This document shows, piece by piece, positions 1 through 4,815 of a stretch of DNA of 6,779 nt. The DNA lies in contig CAYWXH010000086.1 in NCBI GenBank assembly GCA_964462295.1, positions 1 to 6,779 of the forward strand, written 5' to 3'. The notes beneath the pieces are model-generated. The model saw only the letters and a list, made by a program, of their open reading frames with translations, made no database searches and had not been told where the DNA came from. Made by a program: the position numbers and the translations under genes. The stretch is from JALVIU01 sp964462295 (GTDB lineage Bacteria > Atribacterota > JALVIU01). Positions within the stretch are counted from its first letter, which is position 1, and each line of letters opens with the position of its first letter.

Positions 1-21
1 AGATAGTGGGATTTGGTACCA

Positions 22-105
22 GAGATTGCTTCGTCGCTTCGCTCCTCGCAATGACGATCCACCCCCCCTTGTCATTGCGAGCCTCCGTAGGAGGCGTGGC
101 AATCT
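22..105. repeat. Inverted pair of GTCATTGCGA...GCAATCT dispersed-repeat units
   Basis: Two related units face each other. The unit at 71-105 reads on the plus strand, beginning GTCATTGCGA and ending GCAATCT. The unit at 22-55 reads the same way on the minus strand. The inner ends (46-55 and 71-80) are a perfect 10-bp inverted repeat and the outer ends (23-29 and 99-105) pair over 7 bp. The cores differ. The plus unit holds a perfect GCCTCC-GTA-GGAGGC hairpin at 81-95; the minus unit instead has a GAAGC-rich core (GAGCGAAGCGACGAAGC). The spacer, 56-70, includes a run of seven C. The block is clearly more GC-rich than the rest of the window. From memory, such CATTGCGAG...GCAATCT units are scattered between genes in many bacterial genomes; copy number here cannot be judged from one window. 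It lies downstream of the nucleotidyltransferase gene, so as RNA it could act as a 3' hairpin or a transcription-stop or stability element. No transposase is adjacent. Confidence 0.8.
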
Positions 106-155
106 TGTTTTGACTCAAAGGCTACATCAGTCACTCTTATTTTTGGCCAAAGGTA

Positions 156-791
156 TTACCAATATTTTTTAATTAATATATGCAAGGCTTTTTCTATTAT
201 TTTTGGATCAGGTAAGGGCTTTATGAGTTTAAGTTGAACATCCTTAAAATCCGGTGGTTCTGTAAATCTTTGCTGGATGATATATTCAATCCCTTTTACT
301 CCAAATTTTTCTTTTACCTTCTCGATTGCCCATATTATTTTATTTACACCTTCCAAGGAAAGAATAAATAATATATCTACATAGTCTTTTACTTCTCTCC
401 TCTCACTTATGGCCATGAGTTTATTTACAAAAATATCTTCACGTGAATCTATATATAGACCATCTATATAGTTTGGAGGCTTAATATGTTTAAATGGATA
501 AAATGAAAATTCTGTTTTTAATATTCCTTTATTTGTGGTCAATATAAAGATCCTTCTATCATAAAATGAATTATATTTTATATCACTTATAAATTTGCAT
601 TTTTTTAAAAAGCTGATAACCTCATTTACAGAAAAATTTTTTTCTGTAAAAAAGTCTAAATCCTCTGAGATTCTATGCTTTAGGTAATATTGAGAGAGAG
701 CTGTTCCCCTTGTAAGATAAAAAGATTTGGAGAGATTGGATTTCTTTAGGGCTTTGAGAAATTCTATTTGACCTTCTGTTAAAATTGTCAC
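156..791 (-). CDS. AbiEii/AbiGii-type nucleotidyltransferase, probable toxin of a TA-like pair
   Basis: A 211-residue protein of the DUF1814/COG2253 nucleotidyltransferase family, which includes the AbiEii toxins; some relatives are known to add nucleotides to tRNA. The family core is visible: RGTALS at 28-33 (usually GGTALS) and HRISEDLDFF at 39-48, with D44 and D46 as probable metal-binding carboxylates. E94 in KTEFSFYP is a candidate third carboxylate. The later family signature is D119-I...K124-L...R132...K135-D136-Y-V-D139. The C-terminal third is helical and less conserved, and no signal peptide or membrane segment is seen. The start is GTG at 791, supported by an AGGAG seven bases upstream and by a GTGA overlap with the stop of the small gene before it, so the two are likely translationally coupled. 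The oddity is Arg28 in place of the first Gly of the nucleotide-binding motif, which may be natural family variation or weaken activity. The family is well supported; the toxin role is inferred from gene arrangement. Confidence 0.85.
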   Translation of the reverse strand: MTILTEGQIEFLKALKKSNLSKSFYLTRGTALSQYYLKHRISEDLDFFTEKNFSVNEVISFLKKCKFISDIKYNSFYDRRIFILTTNKGILKTEFSFYPFKHIKPPNYIDGLYIDSREDIFVNKLMAISERREVKDYVDILFILSLEGVNKIIWAIEKVKEKFGVKGIEYIIQQRFTEPPDFKDVQLKLIKPLPDPKIIEKALHILIKKYW

Positions 792-1009
792 CCAAGCTCT
801 CCTCTTTTTAAAAGATCATAATAAACTTTTATTAGTTTCTTTTTCTCTTGGGGAATATTTAAGATAGTAAGGTTTTTGTGTAATTCATATATGGTTTCTT
901 TGTCTCTTCCATACAGGGGGAAAAATTGGGCAATTCTTTGTAAATATTCTATACTCTTTTTATCAGGTATTTTTTTGTACTCCCAAAAAATTTCTTTTAT
1001 TTTTTTCAT
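788..1009 (-). CDS. Small protein upstream of the AbiEii-like gene, candidate antitoxin
   Basis: A 73-residue, Lys-rich protein with no family I can name with certainty. It looks mainly helical: FWEY near the N-terminus (residues 8-11), FFPLYGRDKETIYELHKNL in the middle, and a basic Lys/Leu-rich helix near the C-terminus (KKKLIKVYYDLLKRGE). There are no cysteines, signal peptide or membrane segment. It is not the roughly 200-residue winged-helix AbiEi antitoxin. However, from memory, short proteins starting with an FW(E/D)Y stretch often precede AbiEii-type nucleotidyltransferases, which is the reason for the antitoxin or partner guess. Its TGA overlaps the GTG start of the next gene by four bases. 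No Shine-Dalgarno is visible before ATG 1009; instead a -10 TATAAT ends six bases upstream, so translation is probably leaderless. That it is a real gene is supported by this promoter, the coupling and a codon use like its neighbours. Its function is unproven. Confidence 0.75.
   Translation of the reverse strand: MKKIKEIFWEYKKIPDKKSIEYLQRIAQFFPLYGRDKETIYELHKNLTILNIPQEKKKLIKVYYDLLKRGELG
799..803 (-). promoter_or_regulatory. Shine-Dalgarno deciding the GTG start at 791
   Basis: On the minus strand AGGAG, within AAAGAGGAGAG, lies seven bases before the GTG at 791-789 and inside the end of the small upstream gene. It supports GTG as the real start of the nucleotidyltransferase rather than an internal ATG. 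Confidence 0.7.
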
Positions 1010-1015
1010 AACTTT

Positions 1016-1044
1016 ATTATATATTACTCTGATTATTTTTTCAA
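1016..1044 (-). promoter_or_regulatory. Sigma-70-type promoter of the TA-like cassette, predicted leaderless
   Basis: Reading the minus strand, TTGAAA (1044-1039) is followed by a 17-base spacer and a perfect TATAAT (1021-1016). The next six bases, AAAGTT, run directly into the ATG at 1009. A transcript starting the usual 5-9 bases after the -10 box would begin at or within two bases of the start codon, so it has no room for a ribosome-binding site, and none is seen. The promoter lies in the 45-base gap after the hydrogenase protease gene, so the cassette can be transcribed independently of it. Confidence 0.72.
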
Positions 1045-1054
1045 GTTTAGGAAA

Positions 1055-1477
1055 CTACAACTCTCCCAGTATATTTATCACTTTATCCATTACCCTGTCC
1101 AGAGGGAGGGTACAAGAAGTGTAGGGGATATGTTCTTTTATACCTATTCCTATTATTATGATTTTTGGTATAAATTGAGAAAGATAGCCATAAAGTACAG
1201 ACAAAGGAATGGAATGCGTAGAAAGTGCTAATTTTCCTATATGGGAAGGCTCAACTATCTTTACATCTCCTGGTGGAAGTTCTTTATCTTCTATGGCATC
1301 AATCATTACTAAAAGTTCAGGATTTAGTCTTTCTATTTTTGATGTATAATTTTCAGGCATTGTTCCTGCATCTATTATCTCCCAATCTTTTAGTTTCCTT
1401 TTTAGTTTTCTTACAATAAGTACTCCTATTGCATCATCCCCGTTTAATTCATTTCCTATCCCCATTATGATTTTCAT
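1055..1477 (-). CDS. hycI: Hydrogenase maturation protease, HycI type
   Basis: A 140-residue endopeptidase of the HycI/HybD family. These proteases cut the C-terminal tail from the [NiFe]-hydrogenase large subunit after nickel insertion. The match to HycI covers nearly the whole length: GIGNELNGDDAIG (6-18), the DAGTMPEN segment (36-43), LLVMIDA (55-61), PPGDVKIVEP (68-77) and STHSIPLSVL (86-95). The nickel-sensing ligands are expected to be D15, D60 and H88, all present. E. coli HycI is about 156 residues; this protein lacks part of that C-terminal extension and looks complete. It is cytoplasmic. The start at 1477 has a GGAGG four bases upstream, close but usable; M5 is a less likely alternative. 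No hydrogenase subunit or hyp gene lies in the window. By HycI similarity the partner would be a group 4 (Ech/Hyc-like) enzyme, but substrate choice cannot be read from the sequence. The gene downstream has its own promoter, so an operon link is doubtful. Confidence 0.92.
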   Translation of the reverse strand: MKIIMGIGNELNGDDAIGVLIVRKLKRKLKDWEIIDAGTMPENYTSKIERLNPELLVMIDAIEDKELPPGDVKIVEPSHIGKLALSTHSIPLSVLYGYLSQFIPKIIIIGIGIKEHIPYTSCTLPLDRVMDKVINILGEL

Positions 1478-1538
1478 ACTGCCTCCATATTACTTTTATT
1501 TTTATATTTTATCACAAGATTAATAAGTAGAGATATTA

Positions 1539-1567
1539 TTGAAATTATAAAGCACACCTGTTATACT
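1539..1567 (+). promoter_or_regulatory. Sigma-70-type promoter of the SIS-GH20 operon
   Basis: TTGAAA (1539-1544), a 17-base spacer and TATACT (1562-1567) make a near-consensus promoter. Transcription would start near 1574 and give a leader of about 28 bases containing the AGGAGGT ribosome-binding site at 1591-1597, four bases before ATG 1602. The leader is too short for a riboswitch, and no clear operator palindrome was seen around it. Confidence 0.7.
1544..1549 (-). promoter_or_regulatory. Possible -10 box of the hydrogenase protease gene
   Basis: A perfect TATAAT occurs on the minus strand 67 bases before the ATG at 1477, but no good -35 element sits 16-18 bases upstream. It touches the -35 box of the opposing promoter at 1539-1567, so if real the two promoters would face outward from a shared segment and could compete. 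In such AT-rich DNA it may be a chance match. Confidence 0.3.
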
Positions 1568-1601
1568 ATTTATGAATTTATAAAATTTGTAGGAGGTCTA
1601 A

Positions 1602-2336
1602 ATGTTAAGTGAGCACTATTTCAAAAAAATAGAAGAACTCTTGGAAGATGCAAAAAAGCAGATACCAAAAATTAACGAAATTGCATCTATTATCGCAGAT
1701 ACTATCGAAAATGATGGGGCGTTGTATGTCTTTGGCTCCTCACATGCAGGAATAATGGCTCAAGAGCTTTTTTACAGGGCAGGAGGACTTATGCTTGTAA
1801 ACCCTATCTTTGCACCTGATCTCATGCTTAATGTAAAACCTGTTACCATGACATCTGATATGGAAAAACTCCCTGGATATGGAAATATTATTTTAAAAAA
1901 TTCAGGTATTACCCCAAAAGATATAATAATTATCATATCTGTCTCAGGGAGAAATGCAGTTCCTATTGATGTTGCTATAGAGGCAAAGAATATGGGCATA
2001 AAGGTAATAGTGCTTACCTCTTTACCATATACAAATTCAGTTAGTTCTCGTCATCCTTCTGGGAAAAAACTTATAGACTTTGCAGACTATGTTCTTGACT
2101 TAGGAGGAGAGATAGGTGATGCGGTATTAGAGGTAGATGGTATTCCTCAGAAAGTAGGCCCTACTTCTTCTGTTGTTGGTATTACTATTCTTAATTCACT
2201 TATTGCCCAGGTAATAGAAGAGCTTTCAAAAAGAGGTATTACACCTCCTGTCTTTATAAGTGTAAATCTTGATAGAGGTGCTATACTAAATGAAGAGCTT
2301 TTAAGAAAATATAAAGATAGAATAAGGTATCTATAA
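1602..2336 (+). CDS. SIS-domain phosphosugar-binding protein (COG4821/UPF0309 type)
   Basis: A 244-residue, single-domain SIS (sugar isomerase) protein of the type annotated COG4821/UPF0309; the full length matches that family. After an N-terminal helix come the nucleotide-fold strands with YVFGSSHAGIMAQELFYRAGGL (42-63, family pattern GxGHSHxxAxExFYRAGGL), the second phosphosugar loop SVSGRN (113-118) and VIVLTS (135-140). HPSGKKL (151-157), GEIGDAVLEVDG (169-180) and GPTSS (186-190) follow. SIS proteins bind phosphorylated sugars, often hexosamine phosphates, as isomerases, etherases or sensors. This subgroup's reaction is, as far as I know, poorly defined. The first loop departs from the usual form: GSSHAG replaces GxGHSH, losing the second His. 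No signal peptide is present. It leads the operon and is followed nine bases later by a GH20 enzyme, which points to GlcNAc or GalNAc phosphate as the ligand; this is an inference. MurNAc-6-P etherase (MurQ) is an alternative SIS relative, but the length and motifs fit COG4821 better. Confidence 0.87.
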   Translation: MLSEHYFKKIEELLEDAKKQIPKINEIASIIADTIENDGALYVFGSSHAGIMAQELFYRAGGLMLVNPIFAPDLMLNVKPVTMTSDMEKLPGYGNIILKNSGITPKDIIIIISVSGRNAVPIDVAIEAKNMGIKVIVLTSLPYTNSVSSRHPSGKKLIDFADYVLDLGGEIGDAVLEVDGIPQKVGPTSSVVGITILNSLIAQVIEELSKRGITPPVFISVNLDRGAILNEELLRKYKDRIRYL

Positions 2337-2341
2337 GGAGG
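2335..2341 (+). promoter_or_regulatory. Ribosome-binding site overlapping the SIS stop codon
   Basis: AAGGAGG begins inside the TAA stop of the SIS gene and ends four bases before ATG 2346. A ribosome finishing the first gene stops on the loading site of the second, so coupled synthesis of the two proteins is likely. Confidence 0.75.
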
Positions 2342-2345
2342 AAAG

Positions 2346-4019
2346 ATGGATATTTTAAAGATAGTGCCAGAGCCAAGTATTTTTCATATAGAAAAAGATA
2401 AGAAGTACCCATTTGATGGATTTTCTAATTTTCCACTATTTTTAAGGGAAGAGTTTAATATCCCTTATGGCAGATGGAAGATTGAGAAGATAGAACGAGG
2501 AGGAAATGGAATAAGTATAGAAGATGGTGTAGTTAGGATTTGGGGTGATGAATATGTAGGATATGCAACCATAATCCAGATTATAAAACAGACAGAAAGA
2601 TATATACCTGCACTTAAATTGGAAGAGAAATTTAACTTTTCATTTAGAGGATATCATCTGGATATAGCACGGGGAGGTGTTCCTACTCTTAAGACCTTTA
2701 AGGGAATTTTAAGATGGCTTTTTTTATTGAAGTATAACTATTTTGGAATATATTTTGAAGACCTTTTCCCATGGAAATATGACCCCCAGATAGGAAAAGG
2801 GAGAGGAAGACTTACTGAAGAGGAGTTAGATGAAGTAATTGGCTATGGTAAAAAACTAGGTATTGAGGTATTTCCCTCCCTTGAGCTTACAGGCCATATG
2901 GAACATATCCTTACACTACCCAAATATAGAGAGTATAGTGAATGGCATAGGCCTTGGGAGGGATGTCTTGACCTTTCCAATAGTAGGGCAAGGGAATTTG
3001 CCATTAATTTACTTGAAGAGGTATGTGAATATTTTCCATCTCATTATATCCATATAGGTGGGGATGAAACATGGGCACTTGGAAGGGGGAAAAGTCTCAA
3101 TAAGAGGTGGATATTTCGGGGAGATGAACTTTACAAGGAACACTATAAAGATATGATAAATGTGGTATCTGAATATAATAAGAAACCTATTATGTGGGGG
3201 GATATGTTGACAGGTGTTTACCTTACCCCAGATGAGAGAAAGAGGTGGTCCCATGTCTTGGAGGATAACTTATGGGATAGAGTGACTATTGCAAATTGGG
3301 ATTATACAAAGGGCGATAAATCTCATTTTTTAAAGATTATAGATTCATTTGGAGAGACTCGTAAGTTAAATCAAATAGTAGCTCCTGGACTTTCTGACTG
3401 GAATACCTTTTATCCTAATTTTGAAACCGCACTTATAAATATAAAGAACTTTTTGGATGTTGCAAAAGAGGAAGGGATAAGGGGATTTCTTCTTACATCC
3501 TGGGGAGATGATGGAAAGGAGAGCCTTTTTTCCTTCTTGGACCCATTGATTCTTGCCACTATGGAAATAGCAGAGGGAAATAGTAAATGGGAAGAGAAAT
3601 GGAAGATTTTAGCAGATGAAAATGATGAGGTTTTAAGGGCGAGAAAACTCTTTGGAGGAAGCCCTATAGCAACACCTCTTTTGAAAAGGGCGTTATTTGG
3701 AAATACAAAAAGTTTTAACATATCTTATACATTACCTATTTTCCCCCTTTCAGAAAAGGAAAGAGAAGAATATAAAGAAAAAGTTGAAAATGTACTTTCT
3801 AATATAGGGGATAGTCCTTTACCTTCTGATCTTGATTTTATAAAAAGATTGGGGGAGGTTTCCCTTTTAAATATTAAAAATAGGGCAAAGAAAGAGGATT
3901 TTATAGAACTTTCGGAAAGATATGCCAAACTTTGGTTGGAGGAAAGAAAGGCAGAGGGCTTAGAGAGGGCTATAGAGAGATTTTGGGGCCTTGCAGGCAT
4001 GGTAGATATATTTGGATAA
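2346..4019 (+). CDS. Cytoplasmic GH20-family beta-N-acetylhexosaminidase
   Basis: A 557-residue glycoside hydrolase of family 20, expected to remove terminal beta-linked GlcNAc or GalNAc by substrate-assisted catalysis. Residues 1-95 form a diverged N-terminal domain. The TIM barrel opens with FRGYHLDIARGGVP (100-113; conserved R101 and D106), then IYFEDLFPW (135-143) and a GKGRGRLTEEE stretch. The family signature HIGGDE is at 236-241, with D240 as the residue that orients the acetamido group and E241 as acid/base. Expected active-site tryptophans are W284 (MWGDM), W318 (ANWDY) and W386 (TSWGDDGKES). The EDLFPW region, the LGRGK after the catalytic pair and the SWGDDGKES motif resemble, from memory, intracellular Hex1-like GH20 enzymes more than secreted chitobiases. 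No signal peptide or membrane segment is seen. A helical tail of about 120 residues follows the barrel. The enzyme should act on small imported oligosaccharides or glycan fragments. The exact substrate is unknown. Confidence 0.88.
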   Translation: MDILKIVPEPSIFHIEKDKKYPFDGFSNFPLFLREEFNIPYGRWKIEKIERGGNGISIEDGVVRIWGDEYVGYATIIQIIKQTERYIPALKLEEKFNFSFRGYHLDIARGGVPTLKTFKGILRWLFLLKYNYFGIYFEDLFPWKYDPQIGKGRGRLTEEELDEVIGYGKKLGIEVFPSLELTGHMEHILTLPKYREYSEWHRPWEGCLDLSNSRAREFAINLLEEVCEYFPSHYIHIGGDETWALGRGKSLNKRWIFRGDELYKEHYKDMINVVSEYNKKPIMWGDMLTGVYLTPDERKRWSHVLEDNLWDRVTIANWDYTKGDKSHFLKIIDSFGETRKLNQIVAPGLSDWNTFYPNFETALINIKNFLDVAKEEGIRGFLLTSWGDDGKESLFSFLDPLILATMEIAEGNSKWEEKWKILADENDEVLRARKLFGGSPIATPLLKRALFGNTKSFNISYTLPIFPLSEKEREEYKEKVENVLSNIGDSPLPSDLDFIKRLGEVSLLNIKNRAKKEDFIELSERYAKLWLEERKAEGLERAIERFWGLAGMVDIFG

Positions 4020-4055
4020 TGGGTGATGTATAAATGAAGCGAGTTTATGAAAGAT

Positions 4056-4067
4056 TTTATCGATAAA
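4056..4067. other. Perfect 12-bp palindrome between convergent genes
   Basis: TTTATCGATAAA lies in the 55-base gap between the ends of the GH20 and rlmB genes. It is perfectly symmetric, but a hairpin would have almost no loop and only two G-C pairs, and no U-tract follows on either strand. It could be a protein-binding site or a chance AT-rich palindrome. It is not a convincing terminator, although a stop signal for both converging operons is needed near here. Confidence 0.3.
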
Positions 4068-4074
4068 GAAGTAA

Positions 4075-4815
4075 CTATTTAGTGTTTTTTTGTCTTACCC
4101 ATTCATATATCAATATAGCAGCACTTGCCGATACATTCAGAGATTCCATTTTAGGAGATATAGGAATCTTTACAGTATAATCACATTTTTCTATGGTTTT
4201 TTTACCAAGTCCTTTCCCCTCATTTCCCAAGATGAGTGCAGTTTTTTGGGGGTAAAGTTCTTTGTAATAAATTATATCCCCATCCATTTGTGTCCCAATT
4301 ACTGTATATCCATAATCTTTTAATGTTTTTATGGTATTCATAATGCTTCCTGTGCGCGCAATGGGAACATGGTTTACCCCACCTTCTGAGACCTTTATTA
4401 CAGTAGATGTAATAGGTGAGCTTTTGTATCTCTCAATGATAATGCCAGATATCTCAGCACATGCTGCAGTTCTTATAATAGCACCTAAATTACCAGGGTC
4501 TTCAATTTTATCAAGTAGAAGAAGAAGGGACTCCTTTTCCTGAGAGAGGCTCTCAAGCAGCTCTTTTAGGCTAAGGTAAGAAAAAGGGGTCATAATCCCT
4601 ACGACCCCTTGATGTCTTTTTCCTTCTGTTAGAGATGAGAGTTTATTTTGATCTACAAATTGATACGGTACTCCTTGTTCTTTACAGAGTTTTATTATAT
4701 CTTTTATTCTTTTATCTCCTTTTCCCCGAGAGATATATATCTTATTTAATGTTTTTTTATTTTTTAGATGTTCAAAAACAGCATTTATACCAAAAATTAT
4801 ATCTTCTTTTTCCAT
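4075..4815 (-). CDS. rlmB: 23S rRNA (guanosine-2'-O-)-methyltransferase RlmB
   Basis: A 246-residue SPOUT enzyme of the TrmH group 3 type, full length for RlmB, which methylates the ribose of G2251 (E. coli numbering) in the 23S peptidyl-transferase region. The N-terminal substrate-binding domain starts IFGINAVFEHLK (7-18) and ends with RHQGVVG (67-73). The knotted methyltransferase domain has motif 1 LDKIEDPGNLGAIIRTA (101-117, with N109 and R115), motif 2 LILGNEGKGL (194-203, E199) and motif 3 IPISPKMESLNVSASAAI (217-234). These make the SAM-binding knot and catalytic site. KVSEGGVNHVP (141-151) differs slightly from the common ASAGAVEHLP. The first 19 bases lie inside the end of cysS in another frame. 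The ribosome-binding site is only a weak GGGG four bases before the ATG, so translation probably depends on coupling to cysS. TrmH-family tRNA methylases are the alternative, but motif details and the cysS neighbour favour RlmB. Confidence 0.9.
   Translation of the reverse strand: MEKEDIIFGINAVFEHLKNKKTLNKIYISRGKGDKRIKDIIKLCKEQGVPYQFVDQNKLSSLTEGKRHQGVVGIMTPFSYLSLKELLESLSQEKESLLLLLDKIEDPGNLGAIIRTAACAEISGIIIERYKSSPITSTVIKVSEGGVNHVPIARTGSIMNTIKTLKDYGYTVIGTQMDGDIIYYKELYPQKTALILGNEGKGLGKKTIEKCDYTVKIPISPKMESLNVSASAAILIYEWVRQKNTK

Noticed and set aside
22..105. Repeat block as a CRISPR array
   Set aside because: Only two units, in inverted rather than direct orientation, with differing cores and no cas genes.
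111..133. TGACT...AGTCA inverted repeat after the nucleotidyltransferase gene as a terminator
   Set aside because: The stem is only five base pairs with a 13-base loop and has no U-tract on the minus strand.
142..151. Palindrome TTTGGCCAAA just after the nucleotidyltransferase stop codon
   Set aside because: Ten bases with no loop and no U-run after it; more likely chance than a terminator.
876..1124. 82-codon plus-strand open frame over the small-protein gene
   Set aside because: It crosses two minus-strand genes and the cassette promoter. The minus-strand reading has the promoter and the coupled overlap, so this is taken as a shadow.
3410..4000. Two long minus-strand open frames inside the GH20 gene
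   Set aside because: Both are antisense to a gene with intact catalytic motifs and contain no recognisable family features.
4074..4091. Short ACTA/TAGT inverted repeat followed by seven T, as a terminator for the GH20 operon
   Set aside because: Four weak base pairs around a two-base loop cannot form a stable hairpin, and the T-run encodes lysines at the end of rlmB.
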